Shown piece after piece: positions 9,502 through 18,600 of a stretch of DNA of 64,000 nucleotides. The translations under genes and the position numbers were made by a program. The DNA is from Comamonadaceae bacterium OS-4 (lineage in GTDB: Bacteria; Pseudomonadota; Gammaproteobacteria; Burkholderiales; Burkholderiaceae_C): positions 2,626,501 through 2,690,500 of the forward strand of contig AP026970.1 in the NCBI GenBank assembly GCA_027924025.1, in the 5' to 3' direction. Each line of letters begins with the position of its first letter. Position 1 is the first letter of the stretch. Below the pieces are notes generated by a model. It ran no database searches and had not been told where the DNA came from. It saw nothing but the letters and a program-made list of their open reading frames with translations.

Positions 9502-10072
9502 ATCCGGCTACGGCCGAGAGCAGGGTGTATTGCAGGTCACCCAGCACAATCGTCAAAATCTGCAGCAACACCAAAAGGACCAAGGGCGACAAATCCACCC
9601 CGCCCACCAGAGGCACCACTTTGCGAATGGGCGCCAGCACCGGCGTTACCAGCCGACTGATGAGCTCTGAGAAAAACGACTGCGCCTGCACCCAACTCAG
9701 CACCGCGTAGACCAACACCAATGCGGTCAGGCCCGACAAGCTCAGGCGCACCAGGCCCAGCAAAGCCAGCACCACGATCGACAGCGGCGTCACGCCAAAC
9801 CCATTGAGGGCCCAGAGCACCCCGAAATGCGCCAACTGGATCAAAAATGCGGCAACCAAACTAGCCATGTCCCAAGGACCCACTGCAGGTACCACGCGGC
9901 GCAAGGGCAGCACGATCCAATCCGTCAAGGCGAACACAAAACGCCCCAGCGGGTTGCCTGAGCGGGCGGACAAAGGAATGCGCTGTTGCTGCATGTACAG
10001 GCGTAACAAACAGGTGGTGGTCAACAAGCCGGTCACCACTTCCAACAACAGAACAACGATTTTGTAGAGCAT
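9500..10072 (-). CDS. YggT family membrane protein
   Basis: YggT proteins are small integral inner-membrane proteins of poorly known function, linked to osmotic shock tolerance and cell-division contexts. This 190-residue product has the duplicated YggT layout: a hydrophobic first helix (about 2-24), a basic loop with WIVLPLRRVVPAVGPWDMASL, further helices (about 70-130), then a second copy LVTPVLAPIRKVVPLVGGVDLSPLV and a last helix. Starts at ATG. It is a single gene convergent with accD and divergent from lysS. Confidence 0.9.
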   Translation of the reverse strand: MLYKIVVLLLEVVTGLLTTTCLLRLYMQQQRIPLSARSGNPLGRFVFALTDWIVLPLRRVVPAVGPWDMASLVAAFLIQLAHFGVLWALNGFGVTPLSIVVLALLGLVRLSLSGLTALVLVYAVLSWVQAQSFFSELISRLVTPVLAPIRKVVPLVGGVDLSPLVLLVLLQILTIVLGDLQYTLLSAVAG

Positions 10073-10192
10073 GGGCGATCCAAGTAAAGTGCGAGCGCAT
10101 CATAGCGGCAGCCTGCCCTCTTACAATGGAGGGTTGCGGCCAAAACCCCTTGAGGTTTGCCGATTTCTCCTACCGAACCCACAAGTCAATCC

Positions 10193-11740
10193 ATGTCTGA
10201 CCAAAACCAAGCCGCTCCCGCACCGCAAGACGAAAACCAGTTGATCCAAGAGCGCCGTGAAAAGCTCAAGGCACTGCGCGAGCAGCAGGCCGCTGGTCAA
10301 GGCGTTGCTTTCCCCAACGACTTCCAACCCGAAGACAAAGCAGAAGCCTTGTTTGCGGCCCACAACGACAAGACCGCAGAAGAGTTGGTTGCCCTGGGCG
10401 CCACCGCCAAGGTAGCCGGCCGCATGATGCTCAAGCGCGTCATGGGCAAGGCCAGCTTCTGCACACTTCAAGACTCGTCTTTCGGCCCCAGCGGCGGCCG
10501 CATCCAGCTCTATGTGCGCGGTGAAGACGTGGGTGTGGATCTGTACGCCGCCTTCAAGCACTGGGATTTGGGAGACATCGTGGCGGCCGAAGGCACGCTG
10601 TTCAAAACCAAGACCGGTGAGCTGTCGATCCACGCGACCAGCATTCGCCTGCTGACCAAGAGCCTACGGCCCATGCCCGACAAGTTCCACGGCATGGCGG
10701 ACCAGGAAACCAAGTACCGCCAGCGCTATGTGGACCTGATGACCGATGTGGACTCGCGCAAGCGTTTCGTGGCACGCAGCAAGGCCGTGAGCGCGCTGCG
10801 CGAGTTCATGGTGGGCCACAACTTCCTGGAAGTGGAAACACCCATGTTGCACCCGATCCCCGGTGGTGCCAACGCCAAGCCCTTCAAGACCCACCACAAT
10901 GCGCTGGACCAGGAGATGTTCTTGCGCATTGCGCCTGAGCTGTACCTCAAGCGCCTGATCGTGGGTGGCTTTGACCGCGTATTCGAAATCAACCGCAGCT
11001 ACCGCAACGAAGGCATCTCGGTGCGCCACAACCCCGAGTTCACCATGATGGAGTTCTACGCGGCCTACTGGAACTACCAGGACCTGATGGACTACACCGA
11101 AAAGCTGATCCGCGACGCCGCCCAGAAGGCTACCGGCGGCTTGCAACTCAGCTACGCTGGCAAGCCCGTCGATCTGGAGCAGCCGTTTGAGCGCCTGACC
11201 ATCGTGGAAGCCATCCAGAAGTACACCGACGCTGGCGACAACGTGTTTGACGCCACCTGGCTGACCAACGCGGTGAAGAAGCTGGGCTTGACCGAAGCCA
11301 AAAACCGCTTGGAGGGCCGCAGCTTGGCCAGCCTGCAGGTGCTGTACTTTGAAGAGACGGTGGAAGAGAAGCTGTGGAACCCCACCTTCATCATGGAGCA
11401 CCCCACCGAAATTTCGCCACTGGCCCGAGCCAATGATGACCGCCCTGAAGTGACCGAGCGTTTTGAGCTCTACATCACCGGCCGTGAGTTCGGCAACGGC
11501 TTCTCCGAGCTGAACGATGCCGAAGACCAAGCCGCCCGCTTCCACGCTCAGGTAGCCGCCAAAGACAGCGGTGACGACGAGGCCATGCACTTCGACCACG
11601 ACTTTGTGCGCGCCCTGGAATACGGCATGCCCCCCACCGGCGGCTGCGGTATCGGCATCGACCGCCTGATGATGTTATTGACCGATAGCGCCAGCATCCG
11701 CGACGTGATTCTGTTCCCCGCGCTGCGCCGCGAAGTCTGA
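10193..11740 (+). CDS. lysS: lysine--tRNA ligase, class II
   Basis: Charges tRNA-Lys. The 515-residue protein has an N-terminal helix, an OB-fold anticodon-binding domain (about 70-180) and the class II core with motif 2 ([21 protein letters not shown] region) and motif 3 ([16 protein letters not shown]). ATG at 10193 (MSDQNQAAP) is preferred over an in-frame TTG at 10157 because it gives the usual acidic, Gln-rich start. A TACAAT hexamer at 10122-10127 could be its -10 box. Confidence 0.97.
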   Translation: MSDQNQAAPAPQDENQLIQERREKLKALREQQAAGQGVAFPNDFQPEDKAEALFAAHNDKTAEELVALGATAKVAGRMMLKRVMGKASFCTLQDSSFGPSGGRIQLYVRGEDVGVDLYAAFKHWDLGDIVAAEGTLFKTKTGELSIHATSIRLLTKSLRPMPDKFHGMADQETKYRQRYVDLMTDVDSRKRFVARSKAVSALREFMVGHNFLEVETPMLHPIPGGANAKPFKTHHNALDQEMFLRIAPELYLKRLIVGGFDRVFEINRSYRNEGISVRHNPEFTMMEFYAAYWNYQDLMDYTEKLIRDAAQKATGGLQLSYAGKPVDLEQPFERLTIVEAIQKYTDAGDNVFDATWLTNAVKKLGLTEAKNRLEGRSLASLQVLYFEETVEEKLWNPTFIMEHPTEISPLARANDDRPEVTERFELYITGREFGNGFSELNDAEDQAARFHAQVAAKDSGDDEAMHFDHDFVRALEYGMPPTGGCGIGIDRLMMLLTDSASIRDVILFPALRREV

Positions 11741-11751
11741 TTCAGATTTGA

Positions 11752-11810
11752 AGCCAAACCGGCCCCTGGCGCAGGCGGAATCTGCGCAATTAGCTATGAA
11801 AATGGTAGCA
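11752..11810 (-). repeat. dispersed ~60-bp repeat over the start of the YgjP-like gene
   Basis: On the minus strand the sequence reads TGCTACCATTTTCATAGCT, then TTGCGCA, a spacer, CCTGCGCCAGGGGCC and GTTTGG, following the family pattern closely. It lies in the lysS to metallopeptidase junction and supplies the ATG at 11796. Confidence 0.65.
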
Positions 11811-12329
11811 ACGCCTGCGCTGCGCTACCTCAATGGCTACCCCGCAGACACGCTCGCCCAAGTGCAGCGCATGCTTGACGAGGGCCGGGTGGGCAGCTGG
11901 CTGACCCAGCGCCATCCGCAGGCGCACGGCGTGCGGACCGACAAGGTGCTGTACGACTATGTGCAAGGCCTCAAGGCCGACTACCTGCGCAGCACGGAAC
12001 CGCTCTCCAAAGTGGCCTTCGACAGCAAGCTGCATGTCGTCAAAAATGCGCTGGGCACGCACACCACAGTCTCGCGCGTGCAGGGCAGCAAGCTCAAAAG
12101 CAAACGCGAGATCCGGGTGGCCAGCCTGTTCAAGGACACGCCGGAGCCCTTTCTCAAGATGATTGTGGTGCACGAGCTGGCGCACCTGCGCGAGCGCGAG
12201 CATGACAAGGCCTTCTACAAGCTCTGTACCCATATGGAGCCCGCCTACCATCAGCTGGAGTTTGAGGTGCGCATTTACCTCACCCACTTGGAGGCCACGG
12301 GCCAACGGCTCTGGGCCGAAGCGGAGTAA
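11796..12329 (+). CDS. YgjP-like (DUF45) zinc metallopeptidase domain protein
   Basis: The product has the zinc-protease signature VVHELAHLREREHDKAFY with a following glutamate-rich helix, as in the YgjP/WLM branch of gluzincins; substrates of this family are not well established. ATG at 11796 gives 177 residues; an in-frame TTG at 11748 would add 16 residues encoded by the dispersed repeat and has no clear ribosome binding site. No signal peptide, so cytoplasmic. Its stop is three bases before the next gene's ATG. Confidence 0.8.
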   Translation: MKMVATPALRYLNGYPADTLAQVQRMLDEGRVGSWLTQRHPQAHGVRTDKVLYDYVQGLKADYLRSTEPLSKVAFDSKLHVVKNALGTHTTVSRVQGSKLKSKREIRVASLFKDTPEPFLKMIVVHELAHLREREHDKAFYKLCTHMEPAYHQLEFEVRIYLTHLEATGQRLWAEAE

Positions 12330-12332
12330 GCC

Positions 12333-12893
12333 ATGCTGCCCCCCTCCAGCTTGATTTGCTTTAACAAACCGTACGGCGTGCTCAGTCAGTTCACGCCCGA
12401 GGGGCGCTGGCGCGGGCTCAAAGACTTTATTGATTTGCCCGGCGTCTATGTCGCAGGACGGCTAGACGCCGACAGCGAAGGCCTGCTGCTACTCACCAAC
12501 GACGGCAAGCTACAGGCGCGCATCAGCGACCCGCGCTTCAAGATGGAAAAGACCTATTGGGTGCAAGTGGAGGGTGAACCTGACGAGGCCACCTTGGCAG
12601 CGCTGCGGCAAGGCGTGATGCTCAACGACGGCATAACCCTGCCGGCGCGCGCGCAGTGTATCCAGCCGCCCAAGGGCTTGTGGGAGCGCAACCCGCCGGT
12701 GCGCTTTCGCCAATCGATCCCGACCAGCTGGGTGGAATTGGTGATCCGCGAGGGGCGCAACCGCCAGGTGCGGCGCATGACTGCCTCGGTGGGCTACCCG
12801 ACGCTAAGGCTGATACGCGCAGCCATTGGCCCCCACCATTTGCACGACTTGCAACCCGGGGTCTGGCGAGATGCATCGGCGTCTGCTGAATAG
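12333..12893 (+). CDS. rluE: pseudouridine synthase, RsuA/RluE type
   Basis: The 186-residue protein lacks an S4 domain and has the catalytic aspartate in AGRLDADSEGLLLLTNDG (Asp45) and the REGRNRQVRRMTASVGYPTLRLIR block of the RsuA/RluB/E/F family. Short length and SLICFNKPYGVLSQFTPEGRW fit RluE, which modifies U2457 of 23S rRNA in E. coli; assignment to that exact site is by family. It may be co-transcribed with the metallopeptidase before it. Confidence 0.88.
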   Translation: MLPPSSLICFNKPYGVLSQFTPEGRWRGLKDFIDLPGVYVAGRLDADSEGLLLLTNDGKLQARISDPRFKMEKTYWVQVEGEPDEATLAALRQGVMLNDGITLPARAQCIQPPKGLWERNPPVRFRQSIPTSWVELVIREGRNRQVRRMTASVGYPTLRLIRAAIGPHHLHDLQPGVWRDASASAE

Positions 12894-12978
12894 TGATCAG
12901 GCCCACAAAAAAAATACCGCGTGGTCTTTTTCTATCCGGGCAGGTTGCTTTCTTGAGCGTTTCAGCCAAAATCAGGCG

Positions 12979-13581
12979 ATGACAGACGCACTGAACCTCA
13001 TGGCCTCCACCACCCCAGACACTACCGCGATCCGGCGCAGACCGCTGGTGGTGGTGGCCCTGCTAGGGGCCTTCAGCGTTCCAGGCTGGGCGCAAGAGCA
13101 GCCCCCTGCCAGCCGCGCCCCCGCCGCGCTAAGCGCTTATGGTGCGAACTGGTTGCCCAAAGGCAGCGGCCCCTTGAAGTTCTTCGGGTTCAAGGCCTAT
13201 GACGCCACGCTGTGGCTACCCGCTGCAAGCGGAGGAGATTTCAGCTTCAGCCGGACTTTTGCCCTGGAGATTGTGTACAACACCTCGGTCAAAGCCAGCG
13301 ACATCAACAACACCTCGCTGATTGAGATATCCCGCATCAGCGCTGCGACGCCAGAGCAGGTGCAAACCTGGTCCAATTTCATGACGGGCTTGTTTGTCGA
13401 TGTGAAATCCGGCGACCGCTTGCTGGGCGTGCATCTGCCCGGTGCGGGCGCTCGCTTTTTCCTGAATGGCAAGCTGCTGGGTGAAACCCCGGACGCCACT
13501 TTCAGCGAAGCATTTTTCAAAATCTGGCTGGACCCCAAAGCGCGCAAACCGGAGCTGCGCTCGGCATTGCTGGGGCTTTAG
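12979..13581 (+). CDS. periplasmic chalcone isomerase-like domain protein
   Basis: A 200-residue protein with a signal peptide (RRRPLVVVALLGAFSVPGWAQ, cut near residue 37) followed by the bacterial chalcone-isomerase-like fold (LKFFGFKAYDATLWLP, FALEIVYNTSVKASDI, GLFVDVKSGDRLLGVHLPG). Bacterial members are not thought to act on flavonoids, and their role is unknown. ATG at 12979 was chosen because the frame upstream runs into the preceding gene and gives an unlikely N-terminus. It converges on the minus-strand gene that follows. Confidence 0.8.
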   Translation: MTDALNLMASTTPDTTAIRRRPLVVVALLGAFSVPGWAQEQPPASRAPAALSAYGANWLPKGSGPLKFFGFKAYDATLWLPAASGGDFSFSRTFALEIVYNTSVKASDINNTSLIEISRISAATPEQVQTWSNFMTGLFVDVKSGDRLLGVHLPGAGARFFLNGKLLGETPDATFSEAFFKIWLDPKARKPELRSALLGL

Positions 13582-13584
13582 CAG

Positions 13585-13797
13585 TTAGCGCTGGCGCAGT
13601 GGCGTGAGCAGATCGCTCAAGCCGTTGTGGTCGATCTCATGCATCAGCTGCAACAAGCGACCTATCTCCCCTTTGGGGAAACCCGAGCGTGCAAACCAGT
13701 TCAGGTAGTCACCGGGTAAATCCGCGATCAAGCGCCCTTGGTATTTGCCGAAGGGCATGGCACGCTCGACCAGCTTTTGCAGGTCTTCAGCCTGCAT
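13585..13797 (-). CDS. DUF3820 family protein
   Basis: This 70-residue protein carries the family motif MPFGKYQGRLIADLPGDYLNW, a small alpha-helical domain of unknown function also found fused to exonucleases. Its ATG overlaps the stop of the SUI1 gene by one base (TGATG), so it is translated with that gene. Confidence 0.88.
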   Translation of the reverse strand: MQAEDLQKLVERAMPFGKYQGRLIADLPGDYLNWFARSGFPKGEIGRLLQLMHEIDHNGLSDLLTPLRQR

Positions 13798-14165
13798 CAG
13801 CCGCCCGCGCGTTTGACGGTAAACCCTTGCGCGACGAGCGCCGCCATGACTTTCTCGACATGGTCGCCCTGCACTTCAATCACGCCGTCTTTGACGGTAC
13901 CGCCAGAGCCACAGGCCGCCTTGAGCTTTTTGCCCAAAGCCACCAACTCTTCGTCATCCAGCGGAACGCCCTTCACCAGGGTGACCCCTTTGCCGGCACG
14001 GCCCTTGGTTTCGCGGGAGACGCGCACAACGCCATCGCCAACAGGTCGTTTGGGCGTGTGGCACACGCATTCGGCAATGGCTTGGCGGCACACCGGGCAG
14101 GTGCGCCCCACCTCCGTCGAATACACCAAGCCACCGAGATCAGAAAGCGTTTTTTTCACCACCAA
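13797..14165 (-). CDS. yciH: YciH / SUI1-like translation factor
   Basis: The product (up to 122 residues) has a C-terminal eIF1/SUI1 domain (KGVTLVKGVPLDDEELVALG, KKLKAACGSGGTVKDGVIEVQGDH) behind an N-terminal cysteine pair (CPVCRQAIAECVCH) that may bind a metal. Bacterial members influence start-codon fidelity and stress translation in E. coli. The start is uncertain: TTG at 14165 or GTG at 14162 or 14159. Confidence 0.88.
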   Translation of the reverse strand: MVVKKTLSDLGGLVYSTEVGRTCPVCRQAIAECVCHTPKRPVGDGVVRVSRETKGRAGKGVTLVKGVPLDDEELVALGKKLKAACGSGGTVKDGVIEVQGDHVEKVMAALVAQGFTVKRAGG

Positions 14166-14179
14166 AGACCCAAACGCAC

Positions 14180-14767
14180 TCAGCGAATGATGATTTCTGC
14201 GCGGCGGTTACGCGGCTCATTCACGTTGGCTTCGGTCGGCACCACCGGCTCACGCTCGCCACGGCCAATCGCCTCAACCCGCTCCGGAGCAAAGCCACGC
14301 TGTATCAGCAGCGCACGCACGGCTTGCGCTCGCTGCAATGACAAGGTGTCGTTGGCCTGCGGGCTCCCCGTGCGGTCGGTATGACCCACGACGAGGATTT
14401 CACCGCCTGTCCGCGTGGAGGCCTGCGCAATAATGTCCGGGAGCTGGCCCTGCGACTCCGCCGTCAAATTGGAGGTGCCGGGCTCAAACCGCAATGTCAA
14501 TTGAGAAGGCTTGGGCATCGGCAATGCCAGAAGCCCCTTGTATTTGTCTTGCACCTCATCCGCGCTGAGCACCCCTGCTTCCAAGCGACCATCCCGCTGC
14601 AACGCTGCGGTTTGGTAGGGCTGGGTCAGATCTACTACCCCGTCCGCATTGCTCACCTGGAGTGCGGTAGAGCGGCCCGCACTGTCTGGCAACAAAATGA
14701 CACGACTCACAGGGGCGCACGCTTGCAGGCCAAGCAATGCGACAAGCACAAGACAACGCACGCTCAT
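14180..14767 (-). CDS. OmpA-family outer membrane lipoprotein
   Basis: A 195-residue protein with a lipoprotein signal (VLVALLGLQAC, lipidated Cys17) and a C-terminal OmpA-like peptidoglycan-binding domain (about 90-195; EILVVGHTDRTGSPQANDTLSLQRAQAV and NRRAEIIIR). It should tether the outer membrane to the cell wall. Its start overlaps the stop of the FecR-domain gene (ATGA), so the two make a coupled pair. Confidence 0.88.
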   Translation of the reverse strand: MSVRCLVLVALLGLQACAPVSRVILLPDSAGRSTALQVSNADGVVDLTQPYQTAALQRDGRLEAGVLSADEVQDKYKGLLALPMPKPSQLTLRFEPGTSNLTAESQGQLPDIIAQASTRTGGEILVVGHTDRTGSPQANDTLSLQRAQAVRALLIQRGFAPERVEAIGRGEREPVVPTEANVNEPRNRRAEIIIR

Positions 14768-15237
14768 AGCACCTCCACAATGAAATCTGTGCCGCGCACG
14801 CTCACGGTTGTGGCGGGCGTTGTCACTTTGACGTTATCCGGTTGCACTTTGCCCAACAGGCCGGTCACCATCCGGATGGTGCCCTGCAGTACCCGGACTG
14901 CGAGGCTGCCTTGCTGGGTTGTGCCGTCAAACTGAAAGCGGCTGATATCGACGGTGGTGTTCGGGCCGATGGCAATCGAGGTGCCGTCGCGCAGCATCAG
15001 CACTGCAGAACCGCTTGCATCGGTTTGGACTCTTTCTGCCTCTTGCACACCGGCCCCGGGAATGACTGCGCGCTGGGCATCGCCTTGGACCACCTTGACC
15101 CCGCCCTGCACTGTTTTGAAGGTCCCGCTGCGAGCCTCCTGCGCCATCACAGACGGACTCCACAGAGCCAGCCCGAGGGTGCAGGCCAACATGGTGTTGC
15201 GCGTCAACGCTCTAAAACCGGTATGTGTATGAGTCAT
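14764..15237 (-). CDS. secreted FecR-domain protein
   Basis: A 157-residue protein with a signal peptide (NTMLACTLGLALWSPSVMAQ) and a FecR fold (DGTSIAIGPNTTVDISRFQFDG, GTIRMVTGLLGKVQPDNVKVTTP, VSVRGTDFIVEV). It has no anti-sigma segment or membrane helix after the signal and no sigma factor beside it, so it is not a classical iron FecR. Such stand-alone periplasmic FecR domains often accompany OmpA or CHASE2 proteins. ATG at 15237 is chosen over longer options because it puts the signal peptide near the N-terminus. Confidence 0.82.
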   Translation of the reverse strand: MTHTHTGFRALTRNTMLACTLGLALWSPSVMAQEARSGTFKTVQGGVKVVQGDAQRAVIPGAGVQEAERVQTDASGSAVLMLRDGTSIAIGPNTTVDISRFQFDGTTQQGSLAVRVLQGTIRMVTGLLGKVQPDNVKVTTPATTVSVRGTDFIVEVL

Positions 15238-15403
15238 AGCTGGCGATGGTACCGGATCGGCGTGATCTATTCCAGCAGCACAAAAGCATGGATTGCGGCC
15301 AACAAGCACCCCCGCGCTATTATTTTTGTAGCAAACCATGAAGCCTTTCTCCCGGTGGTGTGCGAAAATAGCGCTCCTTTATCAAAGTTGGTCCCTCCAT
15401 CCC

Positions 15404-15631
15404 ATGTCTCGTCCCAGCGTTTGGGCCACTAAAGTGGCAGCACTCATCAAAGGCAACAACAGCCAGGCTGCGCTTGCACAGATCAAGGTCGCGCCCACGG
15501 TGAAAGACCTGCAACAGCTGCGCGCCCTGATGACAGCCGACGGCAGCCTGCTGAAGCACCGGCTGATTGATGAAGCGACCCGCGACCAGATCGTCGCCCT
15601 CTCCGCTCCCCGCCTGCACCGCTCCCCCTGA
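15404..15631 (+). CDS. small conserved-looking protein ahead of the peptide synthetase
   Basis: A 75-residue, alpha-helical, soluble product (MSRPSVWATKVAALIKGNN...). I recognise no domain. It is probably a real gene because its stop overlaps the ATG of the synthetase by one base (TGATG). It could be an accessory protein of the synthetase, in the way MbtH proteins are, but it does not look like MbtH. Confidence 0.6.
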   Translation: MSRPSVWATKVAALIKGNNSQAALAQIKVAPTVKDLQQLRALMTADGSLLKHRLIDEATRDQIVALSAPRLHRSP

Positions 15632-18600
15632 TGCCTTCTGATTCTTTATCGCCCGGTTTGGAGGGCGGTCACGTCCTGCGCGGCCCGGACATGCCGGAGC
15701 TCTTGCGCCCGGAAATTCTGGCTGACTTGTTTGAAGCGAGCGCACTGCGTACCCCTCAAGCCATTGCACTGACCGATGGGGTAACCAGCCTCACCTACGA
15801 AGAATTGAATACGCAGGCTGACCGCGCCGCGAACCACCTGCTGGCACACGGCATTGGTGGCGGCGACATGGTGGGCTTGTGGCTGCCCCGCGGCATCCCG
15901 CTGCTGGTAATGCAATTGGCAATAGCCAAAACCGGCGCCGCTTGGCTGCCCATGGATGCCGACACGCCTGCCGACCGGGTGTGGACCTGCCTGGAAGATG
16001 CGGCAGCCAAAGGCCTGATCAGCAGCCCCGACAGGGCAGCATCCTTCGCAGCACCGATGGAAGAAAAGGGTATTCCCCTGTGGACCCCGGAAGACCTTGC
16101 TGCCGATACCCCGCTCCTTCGCCGCTCGCGCTACAGCCCGGATCACCCGGCCTATGTGATTTACACCTCCGGCTCTACCGGCAAGCCCAAGGGCATTAGC
16201 ATCACACAAGGCAGCATCTGCCACTTTTTGCGCAGTGAAAATGTGCGATTGGGTGTGCACTCAGCCGACCGCGTCTACCAGGGCTTCTCGGTGGCATTTG
16301 ACATGTCGTTCGAGGAAATCTGGATCAGCTACCTGGTAGGGGCCACTCTCTATGTGGCCACCAAGGAAGTCGCCAGCGATATCGAAAGCCTGCCCGCTGT
16401 GCTGGAGCGCGAAGGCATCACGGTGTTGCACGCAGTGCCGACGCTGCTGGGCCTGTTCAACCGCGACATCCCGGGGCTGCGCATCATCAACCTCGGTGGC
16501 GAAATGTGTCCGCCGGCCCTGGTGGACCGCTGGGCAGGAGCAGGGCGACAGGTGTTCAACACCTACGGACCTACAGAGGCGACCGTGTCCGCCAGCCTGG
16601 CCGAATTGCATGCGGGCGAGCCGGTCACCATTGGCCAGCCCCTGCCGAATTACGGCCTCATGGTGCTGGACGTGAACAGCACCGACTGCCTGCAATTGGT
16701 GCCGCAAGGCGCGACCGGCGAGTTGTGCATCACCGGCCCCGGCGTGGCTGCCGGTTACCTGGGCCGTCCTGATTTGACGGCCGAGAAATTTTTGCCCAAC
16801 CCCTGGTCCACTGGCGCCCACGACCAGCGGCTGTACCGCACCGGGGACTTGGCCTGCATCACCCCGGACGGACAGGTGCAATGCCTGGGCCGCACGGACG
16901 ACCAGGTCAAGATCCGCGGCTTCCGGGTGGAACTGGGTGAGATTGAGTCTGCCCTGTGTGACCAACCCGGCGTGGCGGCGGCCGCCGTCATCCTGCGTGT
17001 GGAAGACGACGTGGAGCAGTTGATTGCCTTTCTGGTGGGCGATGCGATGCAACCGCCCGCATTGCGCCATGCGCTGACCGAACGTCTGCCCGCCTACATG
17101 GTGCCCGGCCACTTCGAGGTGCTGCCGACGATGCCACGGCTGGCCTCGGGCAAGATTGATCGCAAGCAGCTCAAAGCGCAGCCCCTGCGCCAGCCGGCTG
17201 CGGTCAACACCGGGTCCGACACCCCACAAACGCCTGCAGAAGACGTGCTGTTTGCCGCGTTGGGGCATCTGTTCGGCGGCCAAGCCATCCGGCGCACTGC
17301 AGACTTCTTTACCGACTTGGGTGGGCACTCGCTGTTCGCTGCCCGTCTGGCCTCGCGTCTGCGGCAACAGCCGGGCTACGCCCATGTGACAGTGCGCGAT
17401 ATCTACCAACACCGCACGGTCGGCGCGATTGCGCGGGCGATGGACGCGCCACGGGCCGATGCCATCCAGGTCGACACCACGTGGCTCCCCCCCGGCACCT
17501 GGCAGCGCTGGCGCTGTGGCCTTGCGCAGACCGTGGCCATTCCGTGGTTGGTCGCCATGCGCATGGGCCAGTGGCTGGCGCCGTTTTTCACCTACCACTT
17601 CTTCACCGGCGAGCCAGGTGACTCCATTCCCGTTGCGATAGCAGCCTCCGTGCTGGCTTACCTGCTGGCGACCATTTTGGAGTTTGCGATTGCCATTGCC
17701 GGCAAGTGGCTGCTGATGGGGCGTATGAAGCCGGGTAGCTACCCGCTTTGGGGCTTCACTTACTACCGCTGGTGGCTGGCGGACCGGCTGCTGGAGGCTG
17801 CGCCCGTCTATCTGCTCAGCGGCTCATCCATGTATGGCTGGTGGCTGCGCGCCTTGGGGGCCAAGGTCGGGCATGATGTGGTGATCGGTTCCATCACCCT
17901 GCGGGTGCCGGATTTGCTGGACATTGGTGACGGCTGCAGCATCGGCAATGCAGTGAATTTCGAGAATGCGCGGGTCGAACACGGCTTGCTGCGTATCGGC
18001 ATGATTTCCCTCGAATCCAACAGCGCAGTGAATTCCTATGCGGTGCTCGAGGGCAACACCCGCCTGCAAGCCTGGGCCCATCTGGAGGGTCAATCCGCAC
18101 TCCGCGATGGACAGACCGTTCCCACCGAACGCGTGTGGGCCGGCTCACCGGCCAGGGACGAAGGCCGCTTTGACAAAGAAGCACAAAAGCCTCGTCCCAC
18201 ACTGACGCGCACCACCCAGTGGATAGAGGGTGTGTATTTCGTGATCGGGGCGTTGCTGATTGCAACTTTGTTCTTCTTGCCGGTGTTCCCCAGCTTTGTC
18301 TTGATCGATTGGATCGATGAAAACGAGCTGTTTCCCTGGCTGGCCTCGAACGAGCTGGGCTGGCAACTACTGAAGTATTTTGTATTGGCCTTTCCTGCCG
18401 CGGCGGTCTTGCTCGTATGCACCGCATTGCTGTCAGCAGGCATACGCTGGACCGTGCTGCCCCGGCTGCGCCCCGGCAGCTGGCCGGTACACAGTGCGCT
18501 GTATTGCGCCAAATGGCTGGTGAACCAGATTCAAGAGTCGAGCCTGCATGTGGTGCATGGGGTCTATGCCACGCTGTACGCGCCGTGGTGGTACCGCTTG

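Noticed and set aside
14764..15237. FecR-type iron regulator of a TonB receptor
   Set aside because: No sigma factor, receptor or transmembrane anchor; the protein is simply exported.
15310..15335. Repeat copy before the small synthetase-linked gene
   Set aside because: GCTATTATTTTTGTAGC is a short imperfect dyad without the core of the family.
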